A DNA stretch of 64,000 nucleotides from Planctomycetaceae bacterium. Lineage in GTDB: Bacteria > Planctomycetota > Planctomycetia > Planctomycetales > Planctomycetaceae. Shown here piece by piece: positions 1-8,127 of the stretch. Where the stretch lies: positions 1 to 64,000 of the forward strand of contig JAWKUA010000007.1 in assembly GCA_041398785.1 (NCBI GenBank), given 5' to 3'. The notes under the pieces are model-generated. The model was not told the origin of the DNA, did no database searches, and saw only the letters and a list, made by a program, of their open reading frames with translations. The translations under genes were made by a program, and so were the position numbers. Within the stretch, counting starts at the first letter, position 1. Every line of letters starts with the position of its first letter.

Positions 1-161
1 GCGGGACTTCGGATTTCCGGATTCTCGCAGAAAGTGCCGCCAAGTCAATCGAATCCCCGTGCGGGGCCTGATATCACTCGCGCCAGTGGCCGCCTGCCGG
101 GCGTCCGCATAATTCCGGATGGCCCCCGATTTCCCTGACTACTGCATAAGGACGGCTTGCG

Positions 162-1157
162 ATGAAGCTTCTGGATCAGGTGCGTGAACATATGCGCGCC
201 ACTCACATGGCGATCCGGACTGAAAAGGCTTATCTGAGCTGGATTGAGCGGTTTCTGCGGTATGAACGTGATCGGGCAGGCCGCTGGCGACATCCCGGCG
301 AAATGGGATCGGACGAAGTCAACAGGTTTCTGACGCATCTGGCCGTCGAGCAGAAGGTGGCGGCCAGTACTCAGACGCAGGCGCTGAGTGCTCTGCTGCT
401 GCTGTTTCGGGACATCCTGAAGAATGAACAGTTAAGCATTGACGCGATTCGTGCAAAACATCCGGACCACATTCCGGTGGTGCTGAGCGTGTCGGAAGTG
501 TGGCGAGTGATGCGGGAGATTCCATTCGGTCCCAATCGGCTGATCGCGGGTCTGCAATATGGTGCGGGGCTGCGACTGCTGGAATCATGTCGGCTGCGGG
601 TCAAGGATATTGATTTCGATCGGCGGCAGATTGTCGTGCGTGACGGCAAGGGAGAGAAAGATCGTATGGTGCCGCTGCCCCGGAAGGCAGAAAACGGTCT
701 GAGGCGGCAGATCGAAAGTGCCCGCGTTCAGCACCAGGACGATTTGAATATCGGAGCCGGCTGGGTTTGGATGCCGCATGCTCTGAGCGAAAAGTACCCC
801 AACGCCGGACGGGAATTTGGATGGCAGTATATCTTTTCGGGAAGGAACCTGCGCCGCGACCCCAGAAAGGATGATGCCTCCGTCGGGATGCAAAAGGGCC
901 TGGGACGGCACCATATTCACGAAAGCACGGTGCAGAAGTGCGTCAAGAGAGCGATGGACAGGGCTCAGGTCACAAAGCACGCCAGTTGCCATTCGTTCCG
1001 GCATTCCTTTGCAACTCACCTGCTGGAATCCGGGAGTGATATCCGGACGATCCAGGAACTGCTGGGCCATGCGGATGTCAGTACCACGATGATTTACACT
1101 CACGTCTGCACACTCGGAGCCACCGGCGTGCGCAGCCCTCTGGACGTCATCGGGTGA
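162..1157 (+). CDS. intI: Integron-type tyrosine recombinase (IntI family)
   Basis: A site-specific recombinase of 331 aa that would join and excise DNA at attI/attC-type sites. The N-terminal SAM-like core-binding domain covers about residues 5-90. The catalytic domain shows R138 (in GAGLRLLE), K163, H277 and R280 (in CHSFRHSF), H303 (in LLGHADVSTT) and the nucleophile Y312 (in MIYTHV), so the catalytic set is complete. Residues about 194-222, with KYPNAGREFGWQY, match the extra helix region that separates IntI from XerC/D. The start is supported by an AAGGA about nine bases upstream. The gene runs toward the DUF4058 gene. In integrons the attI site and cassettes usually lie upstream of intI, here mostly outside the window; no GTTRRRY core was found in bases 1-161. 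Family assignment is confident, activity is inferred. Confidence 0.9.
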   Translation: MKLLDQVREHMRATHMAIRTEKAYLSWIERFLRYERDRAGRWRHPGEMGSDEVNRFLTHLAVEQKVAASTQTQALSALLLLFRDILKNEQLSIDAIRAKHPDHIPVVLSVSEVWRVMREIPFGPNRLIAGLQYGAGLRLLESCRLRVKDIDFDRRQIVVRDGKGEKDRMVPLPRKAENGLRRQIESARVQHQDDLNIGAGWVWMPHALSEKYPNAGREFGWQYIFSGRNLRRDPRKDDASVGMQKGLGRHHIHESTVQKCVKRAMDRAQVTKHASCHSFRHSFATHLLESGSDIRTIQELLGHADVSTTMIYTHVCTLGATGVRSPLDVIG

Positions 1158-1466
1158 CGCCGGGGCGAGCCCGGTGGAGAGCTTTTTGGTCGGCGGTCTG
1201 GAGGGCTGTAGCTGGCCAGTTGGCGTCCCACCGGGGCAAGCCCGGTGGAAACGGGGGCGAGTGCGGTGGAAACGGGACGTGCGGTGACGGTGAGTCACCG
1301 GCATCGCCAATGCCGTGAGGCGATTGACGGAGATCTCTGGCCAGCCTGTGGCACAGAATGGAACGCGGCGCCAGTGCCACCCAGCCGAAGAAATGCGGCG
1401 TAACCGGATGAACGGAGTGCTTCACGGCACTGCGTTGCATGCGACGAACGGAGGTATTTTCCGCCG
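1158..1466. repeat. Intergenic repeats with short GC hairpin
   Basis: No gene is seen between the convergent integrase and DUF4058 genes. The stretch holds three degenerate copies of a 'GGGGCGAGCCCGGTGGA'-like unit between about 1150 and 1275. The clearest, at 1228-1248, folds as an 8-bp stem (CCACCGGG/CCCGGTGG) with a 5-base loop. It could act as a bidirectional terminator or be a REP-like repeat; there is no T tract. Confidence 0.55.
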
Positions 1467-2210
1467 TCACGCGATGAGCCGCAGTGCTCGGCAGGTTTCC
1501 TGATAGGCGGATTCCAGATCCAGTGACACGGCAAGCTGGTCGCTGAGCCACAGCGGCAGAACTGGAAGCGGTTGTCCGACGATCATGGGATACGCCCACG
1601 TTTCGAAGCGTGATCGTTCACCCAGATTTCTGCTGCGGCACGTCACGGCATAAGTGGCCGGCGACTTTGCATTGAACGCCGGATCCTCCTGTCCGAAGAT
1701 GTCCAGAAGTTCGCAGTACAGATTGAAGTGCATCGTCGTCACCAGATCGACGATGCTGACGCAGACTTTTTTTTGCAGAAGCGCGGCGCACTTGGCCACG
1801 AACGCCCTGCGAGTTTCCGGCCGATCCTGATTTCCCGGGCTGGCGATTTCGACGGCTGCCACCAGATCGCGGTCTCGATCGTCGTCAAGGATCAGAACTT
1901 CGTATTCGTACAGTTCCGTGGGATCCACTTCCACGGCCAGCGTCGGTTCAGGTGGCGCCCAGGCGGCTGCCGACGTCGAGACTGTTCCGAATTCACCCGC
2001 CTCGGCGACTTCACCGCCGCGACGATTCGGCTCAAAGGTACAGACATCGATTTCGAAAGCGGTTCCGAGATGCACACGCGGCTCGGCGTGATACCGGTGT
2101 GGAAGCAGATCGTTCAGTTGCTGAACGATCAGCGCTGGCCACATCCCGTGGAACCCCTCCCACGATCCTCGTTGTGAAAGTGGCGGACGAAAATGATCAA
2201 GCAGCGGCAT
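1467..2210 (-). CDS. DUF4058 family protein
   Basis: A 247-aa protein that begins MPLLDHFRPPLSQRGSWEGF and continues with PHRYHAEPRVHLGTAFEIDV, which is the usual start of a DUF4058 subgroup common in planctomycetes and cyanobacteria. The central part (VAAVEIASPGNQDRPETRRAF) resembles the beta-rich core with an ExxSPxNK-like segment, a pattern that recalls Uma2-like nuclease folds. The function of the family is not established. No signal peptide is seen, so it is probably cytosolic. It is the last gene on the minus strand before the integrase and is 84 bases downstream of the WD40 gene. Confidence 0.8.
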   Translation of the reverse strand: MPLLDHFRPPLSQRGSWEGFHGMWPALIVQQLNDLLPHRYHAEPRVHLGTAFEIDVCTFEPNRRGGEVAEAGEFGTVSTSAAAWAPPEPTLAVEVDPTELYEYEVLILDDDRDRDLVAAVEIASPGNQDRPETRRAFVAKCAALLQKKVCVSIVDLVTTMHFNLYCELLDIFGQEDPAFNAKSPATYAVTCRSRNLGERSRFETWAYPMIVGQPLPVLPLWLSDQLAVSLDLESAYQETCRALRLIA

Positions 2211-2294
2211 AGCGACGAGACTCCCGCTGCGATTCTATGCGGACCGTGATGCGGTTGAAAGAAGGGAGCGGATTTACACGGCGGCAATCGCCGG

Positions 2295-5200
2295 TCAGAA
2301 ATCTGCGAACGGGTTCTTCCACAGGATTGCTGTACCGTCTTCTCCGGCGGTCAGGATGGTTCGGCCGTCGGCGACATCGACAGCCGTCACCGGCGCGGCG
2401 TGTGCTGTTCGGCGGTCGGGTGCGATCAGTTCGAACACGGGATACGCGGGTACGGAACCTTCCTTGCGGTCCGGCTGCCAGTTCCAGATCACCGCGGCTC
2501 CGTCGTGTTCGCCGGTGACCAGATACGGCGATTCCGGCACAAACGCCAGTTTTCGAAGGCCGCCGGATGTCTGTCGTCGCAGCGTGCCGTGCAAGTGCAG
2601 TGGATCGTCGTCGTCCGGCGACCAATTCCAGACCCAGCCGATGCCTTCGCTGGTGTCGGTGGTTCGCCCGCCGATGGCAATCCGGCGACCGTCGGGGCTG
2701 AAGCAGCCGCACAGCAGCACGCACGATTCACGATCCTGCGGCTGTGGCAGAGGAATCTTCACGGCGTCGTCGTCCGGCCGCTTCGTCGAATACAGATATG
2801 CGGCGGCATGTTCGGACACTGCCAGCAGCCAGCGACCGTCGGGCGACCATGCCACCTGCGAAACGGGCGAACCGCCGGTGTCGATGTTTCGCAGATGTTT
2901 TGCGCGATCGCTGTCGGGTGAGATTTCCCAGACGGAAACCGAACCGTCAGCGGCCGATGAAGCGAACTGCCGCGAACCGGAAACCGGATTGACGGCGATG
3001 CTGGTGATGATGCCGTGGTGAGGCGAGCTGATCTTGAACCGGGTGCGTTCCCGCGTGCTGCCGGCATCCTTCGTCGAGAAAGCTCGCACCGACTGATCAC
3101 CGGTCAGCAGCAGACACTCGTCACCGTCGTCCATCAGGGCCACGGCGGAAACCGCGAACATCGGACGAAAGTCGGCGATGTGTGACCGGTCCCGCAGATT
3201 CCACAGATGAGCCGCCACTCCATCCAGCGTCACAATGCGTGCCGCCGTTTCCGACGGCGACGACGGAGCAAACACGGCGTCGGAAATCTCGTGCCGCGGT
3301 GCGTCAAACACCGATTCAATTTGCCAGGCAGCCGTGTCCAGGATCTGCAGCCTGCCGCCCGCGACCAGCACCGTTTTTGAACCGTCCGCCGACCAGTCGA
3401 TGGAAGTGACGTTCGTGCGACCGCCTTCCGTCACGGTGGCCGCACGGATCGACCGCAGCGGCTTCGTGGAACGGACGCTCCACAACCGAACATCCGATTG
3501 CGTGGTTCCCGTCTTCTGATTTGTCTCAACGGTCAGCGTCAGAAACCGCGTCAGGTCAGGAGCGAACGCGACTCGATTAACCGGGAACTTCCCGTGATCG
3601 AATGTCAGCACGGTCGTCAGTTCTGCGGGCGGCGGGGCTGTTGCGGGATCGCGGAGTTTCGTTGCGGCTGAGGTCGATGATGGCTGTGCTGCCGGAGTGA
3701 CGTCGCAGATTTGAAGTTTCCCGTCGAGCCCCGCCGTGAACAGTCGATCGTCGGTCAGCCACTGCAGATGTGTCACGAAGGTGTCTTTGCCGTGCAGTTG
3801 CGCGGACGCTCTGAGTTCGCCCGTGTCGAGCTGCCAGACGGCTACCAGCCCATCGGCGGCTCCCGTGGCGGCGAGTCTTCCGGACGGAGCCACGGCAATC
3901 GCGGTCACGTCGCGCTTGTGCGTGCCGGTCAGCCGAAGCAGCGGTTTCGGTAACGGGCAGTTCAACAGGTCGTCCAGCTTCCAGACGTCGCACGTTCCGG
4001 CATCGTTGTCGCTGGTGTCGCGGTCATCAGGATCGCCGCGGGGATCTTTTGCCGACGACGTCAGCAGCAGACGTCCGTCGGGTGACGAACCAACCGCGTT
4101 GACCAGATCGAGCCCCGTCATTCGCAGGCGCTGAGTTCCCGCCATTGTTTGCCGGTCGTCGGTGTTCCACAGACACAGTGTTCCGTCGTAGCCGGTCGTG
4201 ACAAGAATCTGCCCGTCGGGAGGCACAAACATCGCTCGACGAATGTAGTAGTCGTGTCCTTCGTCGATCAGTTCCCGCTGAGTTCGGATGGTCGCTGCGA
4301 CGGCACGTCCCGCGTTGTCTCGACTGCCGGTGTTCTTGTGCCAGATGACAGCGGTCCCGTCGGAGGCTCCGGTCACGACGTACCGACCATCGCGGCTCAG
4401 ACACGCCGACGCGATCGCTCCCTGTTGAATTCGATGACCGGAATTGAAAACAACGGCGTCGTCGGCCAATGCGTCGGCCGCTTCGTCATTCGCCGATGTC
4501 AGACGGTAGTGCGGCCGGTTCACACCTGCGGGCCGCGTCAGCGAAACGTCGAAATGCGATTCCACGCGTTTCCGGTCAGCGTCGTACGTCGCCAGGTTCC
4601 AGAATCGGCAATATCGATCAGCGCTGGCGGAACACAGATATTGCCCGCCGGAATCCAGGAACCTGACCGCGGTCACCGCGGCGCCGTGACCTTCCAGCCG
4701 CTTCACGAATTCCAGACGCGGAGAATCGGTGGAGACGTCGCCGGCGAGTGTCCAGATTCCGATCGTGCGGTCATCGGAGGCCGTCGCAACAACGCGACCG
4801 TCGGCGGAAAAAGCGATGTCGCTGATCGGACGCGTGTGGTGGTCGTGTTGCCACGTGAAAGATGACGAACCGGCCAGTTCGGTCACGTGTTGAAACGGAA
4901 ACGTTCCGCGCACGTCGTTCGGTGAATCGGTGTCACTTGTTCGGCGTCGAGGAAGGACCAGCAGACGTCCGTCGTTGCGATTGCTGAGAAACAGCAACCG
5001 GCCATCCGGCGACGCGGCGACTCGGTAAACAGCAAACCCGGATTCTCTCGGGATGCGAAGCTGGCCCAGACGCACCGGGCGTGCGCTGGGATCGGCCCGG
5101 TCGGGAAGCCGGAACGCCAGCACGTCCGCCGACTGAGCTCCGCGTGAACCCGCGGCGATCAGCAGGCCGGAATCCGGCACCAGCGTCAGGTCGTCCACCG

Positions 5201-6581
5201 GCGATCGTCCCCGAATGGTCCACACCGGTTCGCGTGAATCCGCGGCCCACGCCGTCATCGTGCCGGCGCTCGTCGACGCGATCACAATGCCGTTTGAGAC
5301 TTCGAGGTCTGTGAATTGCTCGTCCGGACTTTCGATCGGATACGCAGCGCCTCGATCGATTTCACGAATCAGCAGCGTTCGTCCCGCAAGAACGAAGAGC
5401 CGGCTTCCGTTGTCGCTGAACTGCATTGAAGCGGAATCCGCGGGCAGACGAAGCTCGACGTCAGGCGCTTCCGCACCAGCCGTTCGCTCGGGCGTGACGT
5501 TGCGGAGAGAAACCTGCCCGGCGGCATCAGACCAGGCAATTCGGTCGCCACCGGGACTGACCGCAAGACTCAGCAGCGGCGCGTTGTTTTCGACGGCCCG
5601 CTGCCGCAGATCCTGCCGCAGGGTTTCCAGTTCCCGAATGCGTTCGTTTTCGTTGTCCGGCAGTTCCCGAAGATCACCGTCGCGCAGTTCGTGCAGCAGT
5701 TGTTCCGTTTCGGTCAGAGCCTGCGGATAGTCGCCATTTCGGACGGCGGAATGAATGCCGCTGTTTCGCAGTTCGAACAGAGCATTCAGTTTCTGCAGCT
5801 CCAGGCTGGCGTTGTCCTGACCGAGCTGCGTGTTGTCCTTTGCAAGCTGCGTGTTGTCCTGCGTCAAATCTGCGTTCTGACGTTCCAGCGTTGACTTATC
5901 AGCGATCAGGCGTGAGTTGTCCGACTGCAATGTTGCGTTGTCGGCATGCAGCGCTGAAACGTCTGCCTGCAACTGTGTCTTTGTCGCGACCAGTGATTCA
6001 TTGGCCTTCGTTAGTTGCTGGTTGCTGGTCTTCAGTTCCGAATTCGCGCCGGACAGTTGCTCGTTGTTGGACTCCAGTTCCTTCTTTTTCGCTGTCAGGG
6101 TGTCGACGTTTTCATTCAGGCCGACGATCTTCCTGGCCTGATACGACGAGAACCCGACCGCAATCACGACGGCGATGGACGCGAGCAGAGCGGTCCACTT
6201 GATGCCGGACCGGACGCGTCGAGCGGTCTTCATGGAGCGGCGCAGGTCCTGAAATTCTTCGCTGTCGTGCTTTGCAGCGATCTGCAGGCCCAGATCGTAG
6301 TCACCGTTGGATTGAGCGAGTTCGGCGTATTGCAATCGAGCGGCGCGGAGGCCTTCGACGGCGGCCGCGTTTTCCGGCCATTCACGGTTCGCTTCGACAT
6401 ACAAAGCGGACGCTTCCTGGAACACTTCGTACGTCACCGGCCGGTTGGGGTTGGACGTGCCGGCGATCAGTTCATCGGCGCGCATCGTCAGCCGGCGGCT
6501 TTCTTCGTGCTGCAGTGACTGTCGAACGGCCTGCTGGAATTCCTGAACCGACGCGAACCGGCGCTTCGGTTCGGTGTGCAT
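2295..6581 (-). CDS. WD40-repeat portion of a Ser/Thr kinase receptor (separated by a frameshift)
   Basis: This 1,428-aa reading frame continues the kinase gene just upstream in another frame. Its first residues (AMHTEPKRRFASVQEFQQAV, from just before the listed start) are the last helix of a planctomycete protein-kinase domain. Next come a linker, one membrane segment at about 128-147 (KWTALLASIAVVIAVGF), a coiled coil at about 152-275 with NTQL/DN-type heptads, and many WD40 blades to the end, seen as repeated SADGRVVATASDDRTIGIW-like units and a final AGEDGTAILW. In this family the kinase is cytosolic and the propeller is across the membrane as a sensor or scaffold. Reading without the kinase would start at an internal Met with no good ribosome site, so this is most likely the 3' part of one gene. 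Confidence 0.85.
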   Translation of the reverse strand: MHTEPKRRFASVQEFQQAVRQSLQHEESRRLTMRADELIAGTSNPNRPVTYEVFQEASALYVEANREWPENAAAVEGLRAARLQYAELAQSNGDYDLGLQIAAKHDSEEFQDLRRSMKTARRVRSGIKWTALLASIAVVIAVGFSSYQARKIVGLNENVDTLTAKKKELESNNEQLSGANSELKTSNQQLTKANESLVATKTQLQADVSALHADNATLQSDNSRLIADKSTLERQNADLTQDNTQLAKDNTQLGQDNASLELQKLNALFELRNSGIHSAVRNGDYPQALTETEQLLHELRDGDLRELPDNENERIRELETLRQDLRQRAVENNAPLLSLAVSPGGDRIAWSDAAGQVSLRNVTPERTAGAEAPDVELRLPADSASMQFSDNGSRLFVLAGRTLLIREIDRGAAYPIESPDEQFTDLEVSNGIVIASTSAGTMTAWAADSREPVWTIRGRSPVDDLTLVPDSGLLIAAGSRGAQSADVLAFRLPDRADPSARPVRLGQLRIPRESGFAVYRVAASPDGRLLFLSNRNDGRLLVLPRRRTSDTDSPNDVRGTFPFQHVTELAGSSSFTWQHDHHTRPISDIAFSADGRVVATASDDRTIGIWTLAGDVSTDSPRLEFVKRLEGHGAAVTAVRFLDSGGQYLCSASADRYCRFWNLATYDADRKRVESHFDVSLTRPAGVNRPHYRLTSANDEAADALADDAVVFNSGHRIQQGAIASACLSRDGRYVVTGASDGTAVIWHKNTGSRDNAGRAVAATIRTQRELIDEGHDYYIRRAMFVPPDGQILVTTGYDGTLCLWNTDDRQTMAGTQRLRMTGLDLVNAVGSSPDGRLLLTSSAKDPRGDPDDRDTSDNDAGTCDVWKLDDLLNCPLPKPLLRLTGTHKRDVTAIAVAPSGRLAATGAADGLVAVWQLDTGELRASAQLHGKDTFVTHLQWLTDDRLFTAGLDGKLQICDVTPAAQPSSTSAATKLRDPATAPPPAELTTVLTFDHGKFPVNRVAFAPDLTRFLTLTVETNQKTGTTQSDVRLWSVRSTKPLRSIRAATVTEGGRTNVTSIDWSADGSKTVLVAGGRLQILDTAAWQIESVFDAPRHEISDAVFAPSSPSETAARIVTLDGVAAHLWNLRDRSHIADFRPMFAVSAVALMDDGDECLLLTGDQSVRAFSTKDAGSTRERTRFKISSPHHGIITSIAVNPVSGSRQFASSAADGSVSVWEISPDSDRAKHLRNIDTGGSPVSQVAWSPDGRWLLAVSEHAAAYLYSTKRPDDDAVKIPLPQPQDRESCVLLCGCFSPDGRRIAIGGRTTDTSEGIGWVWNWSPDDDDPLHLHGTLRRQTSGGLRKLAFVPESPYLVTGEHDGAAVIWNWQPDRKEGSVPAYPVFELIAPDRRTAHAAPVTAVDVADGRTILTAGEDGTAILWKNPFADF

Positions 6582-6601
6582 TGCTCGCAGCGCGATGTCG
6601 A

Positions 6602-7897
6602 TCAGTTCGCTTTTTCGGAAGTCGGCCGAATGGTGTTGGGGCGAACGACATCATCGATCAGTTTCCGCATCACGCTGCGATTTGCGTTTTCGGGAGGGTC
6701 CGGGAATTCGTGCGGAGGTTCACCGGTGATGATTTCGAACAGGATGGCTCCCAGCAGATAGATGTCGCTCCACGTGCCGATGGCTTCCGCCGGACCGGTC
6801 CACAGTTCGGGAGCCATATAGGCGGGAGTTCCGGCGCCGATGGCCGCCGCCGGCGACTGAAACTGCCGCTGCTGCACATCCGCCGCGGGCATCGCCAGCC
6901 CCCAGTCCAGCACCACGACTTCGCCGAAGTCACCCAGCATGACGTTTTCGGGTTTCAGGTCGCGATTGACGACTCCGTGGTGATGAGCGTACGCGACGGC
7001 GTCGGCAACCTTCAGCAGCACATCCAGATTCGCCGGCAGCGGCATCACAGCCATGCGTTCGTCCCACGGTTTGCCGTGGACGTGTTCCATCGCATAAAAC
7101 GGCAGCCCGTCGTCGGTCTGGCACAAATCGTGGATCGGCACGATGTGCGGATGCACCAGATTGGCGGTGACCAGCGCTTCGGACAGAAACATCTCCCGCC
7201 GCTGACGCTGCGCTTCGGAGACTCGGCCGCGAGTCGCGGACTCCGACGGCGGCCGCGGCTTCATCGGCCGCAGTGTCTTGATCGCCAGTTCACGATCGAG
7301 CGACGTCTGCCGAGCCACATAGACGACGCCCATGCCGCCTTCGGCCAGCTTGCGAACAATCCGGTAATCGGAAGGATGACCGCCGCCAAACAACGGGTTT
7401 CCGCTGACCGGCCGGCTGCGGATGTTCAGCGACTTATCAAGCCGGCACTCGGCAGCGCCGCTTCCGCCGGTGTCGTCGCCGTCTGTTCCGGCGCGCTTGT
7501 CCTGAGTGTCCAGGACGGTTCGCTGACCTTCGCGTTCGTCCGGTTCCAGGCGTCCCTCGGAGGCCACACGATCTTCGGCAGACGAATCATCCTGGCTGGC
7601 GATGTCTTCAGCCTGGGCGACGTGTTGCTCGCCGACGACGTCTTCTTCACCGGCAGCCGGAAATCGACGTGTGCCGATCGACTGCCGATAAATGTTGCTG
7701 CGAAGTCGCGACACGTCGCCGGGATTGGAAATCGTCATCGCTCCCGACGGTTCAACAACGGAATCCGCAACCGTTCTGCGGCCTTCGGCGGTGGATTCGT
7801 CGTATTCCGTGTCCGGGCGGTGAGGATCACGCGCGCCGCTGTCGACGTCCGTTCGCGGGCCGTGCTTCGTGTCGCGGGGATCGGAGGAAGCCGTCAT
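6602..7897 (-). CDS. Ser/Thr protein kinase domain, 5' part of the split kinase-WD40 gene
   Basis: A 431-aa Hanks-type kinase with an acidic, disordered N-terminus of about 175 residues. Visible motifs are the glycine loop AEGGMGVVY (about 185-193), lysine K207 (ELAIKTL), the catalytic loop NRDLKPEN at 311-318, DWG at 331-333 and the APE triplet at 362-364. The loop has Asn in place of the usual His of HRD, and DWG instead of DFG; the latter is common in planctomycete kinases. The start at 7897 is chosen because AGGAG lies about eleven bases upstream, although the frame stays open to 8131. The frame ends in SEKAN-stop inside the last part of the kinase fold. A -1 change at a run of five A (about 6613-6617) restores EKSELIDIALRAMH and joins it to the WD40 frame. 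Confidence 0.88.
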   Translation of the reverse strand: MTASSDPRDTKHGPRTDVDSGARDPHRPDTEYDESTAEGRRTVADSVVEPSGAMTISNPGDVSRLRSNIYRQSIGTRRFPAAGEEDVVGEQHVAQAEDIASQDDSSAEDRVASEGRLEPDEREGQRTVLDTQDKRAGTDGDDTGGSGAAECRLDKSLNIRSRPVSGNPLFGGGHPSDYRIVRKLAEGGMGVVYVARQTSLDRELAIKTLRPMKPRPPSESATRGRVSEAQRQRREMFLSEALVTANLVHPHIVPIHDLCQTDDGLPFYAMEHVHGKPWDERMAVMPLPANLDVLLKVADAVAYAHHHGVVNRDLKPENVMLGDFGEVVVLDWGLAMPAADVQQRQFQSPAAAIGAGTPAYMAPELWTGPAEAIGTWSDIYLLGAILFEIITGEPPHEFPDPPENANRSVMRKLIDDVVRPNTIRPTSEKAN

Positions 7898-8127
7898 TGC
7901 TGCAGGCTCCTGATTCCGCGCAACCGACGATTCAGCGGCGACAGACGCTGCGCCTTGCGGGCCGACCGCGCCTTCCAGCGGGCGGTTCGACCGAACAGAG
8001 CGCCCGATGCGGCGCCAGCGGAACGATTCGGTTGCGGCTGACGAACGCTTTCGGCCTGGCTGGCGATGATCGCAAACGTGGCAACGCCGGCGATTTCCGA
8101 AACCACTTCGGCCCGCGCGTCCGTCAG

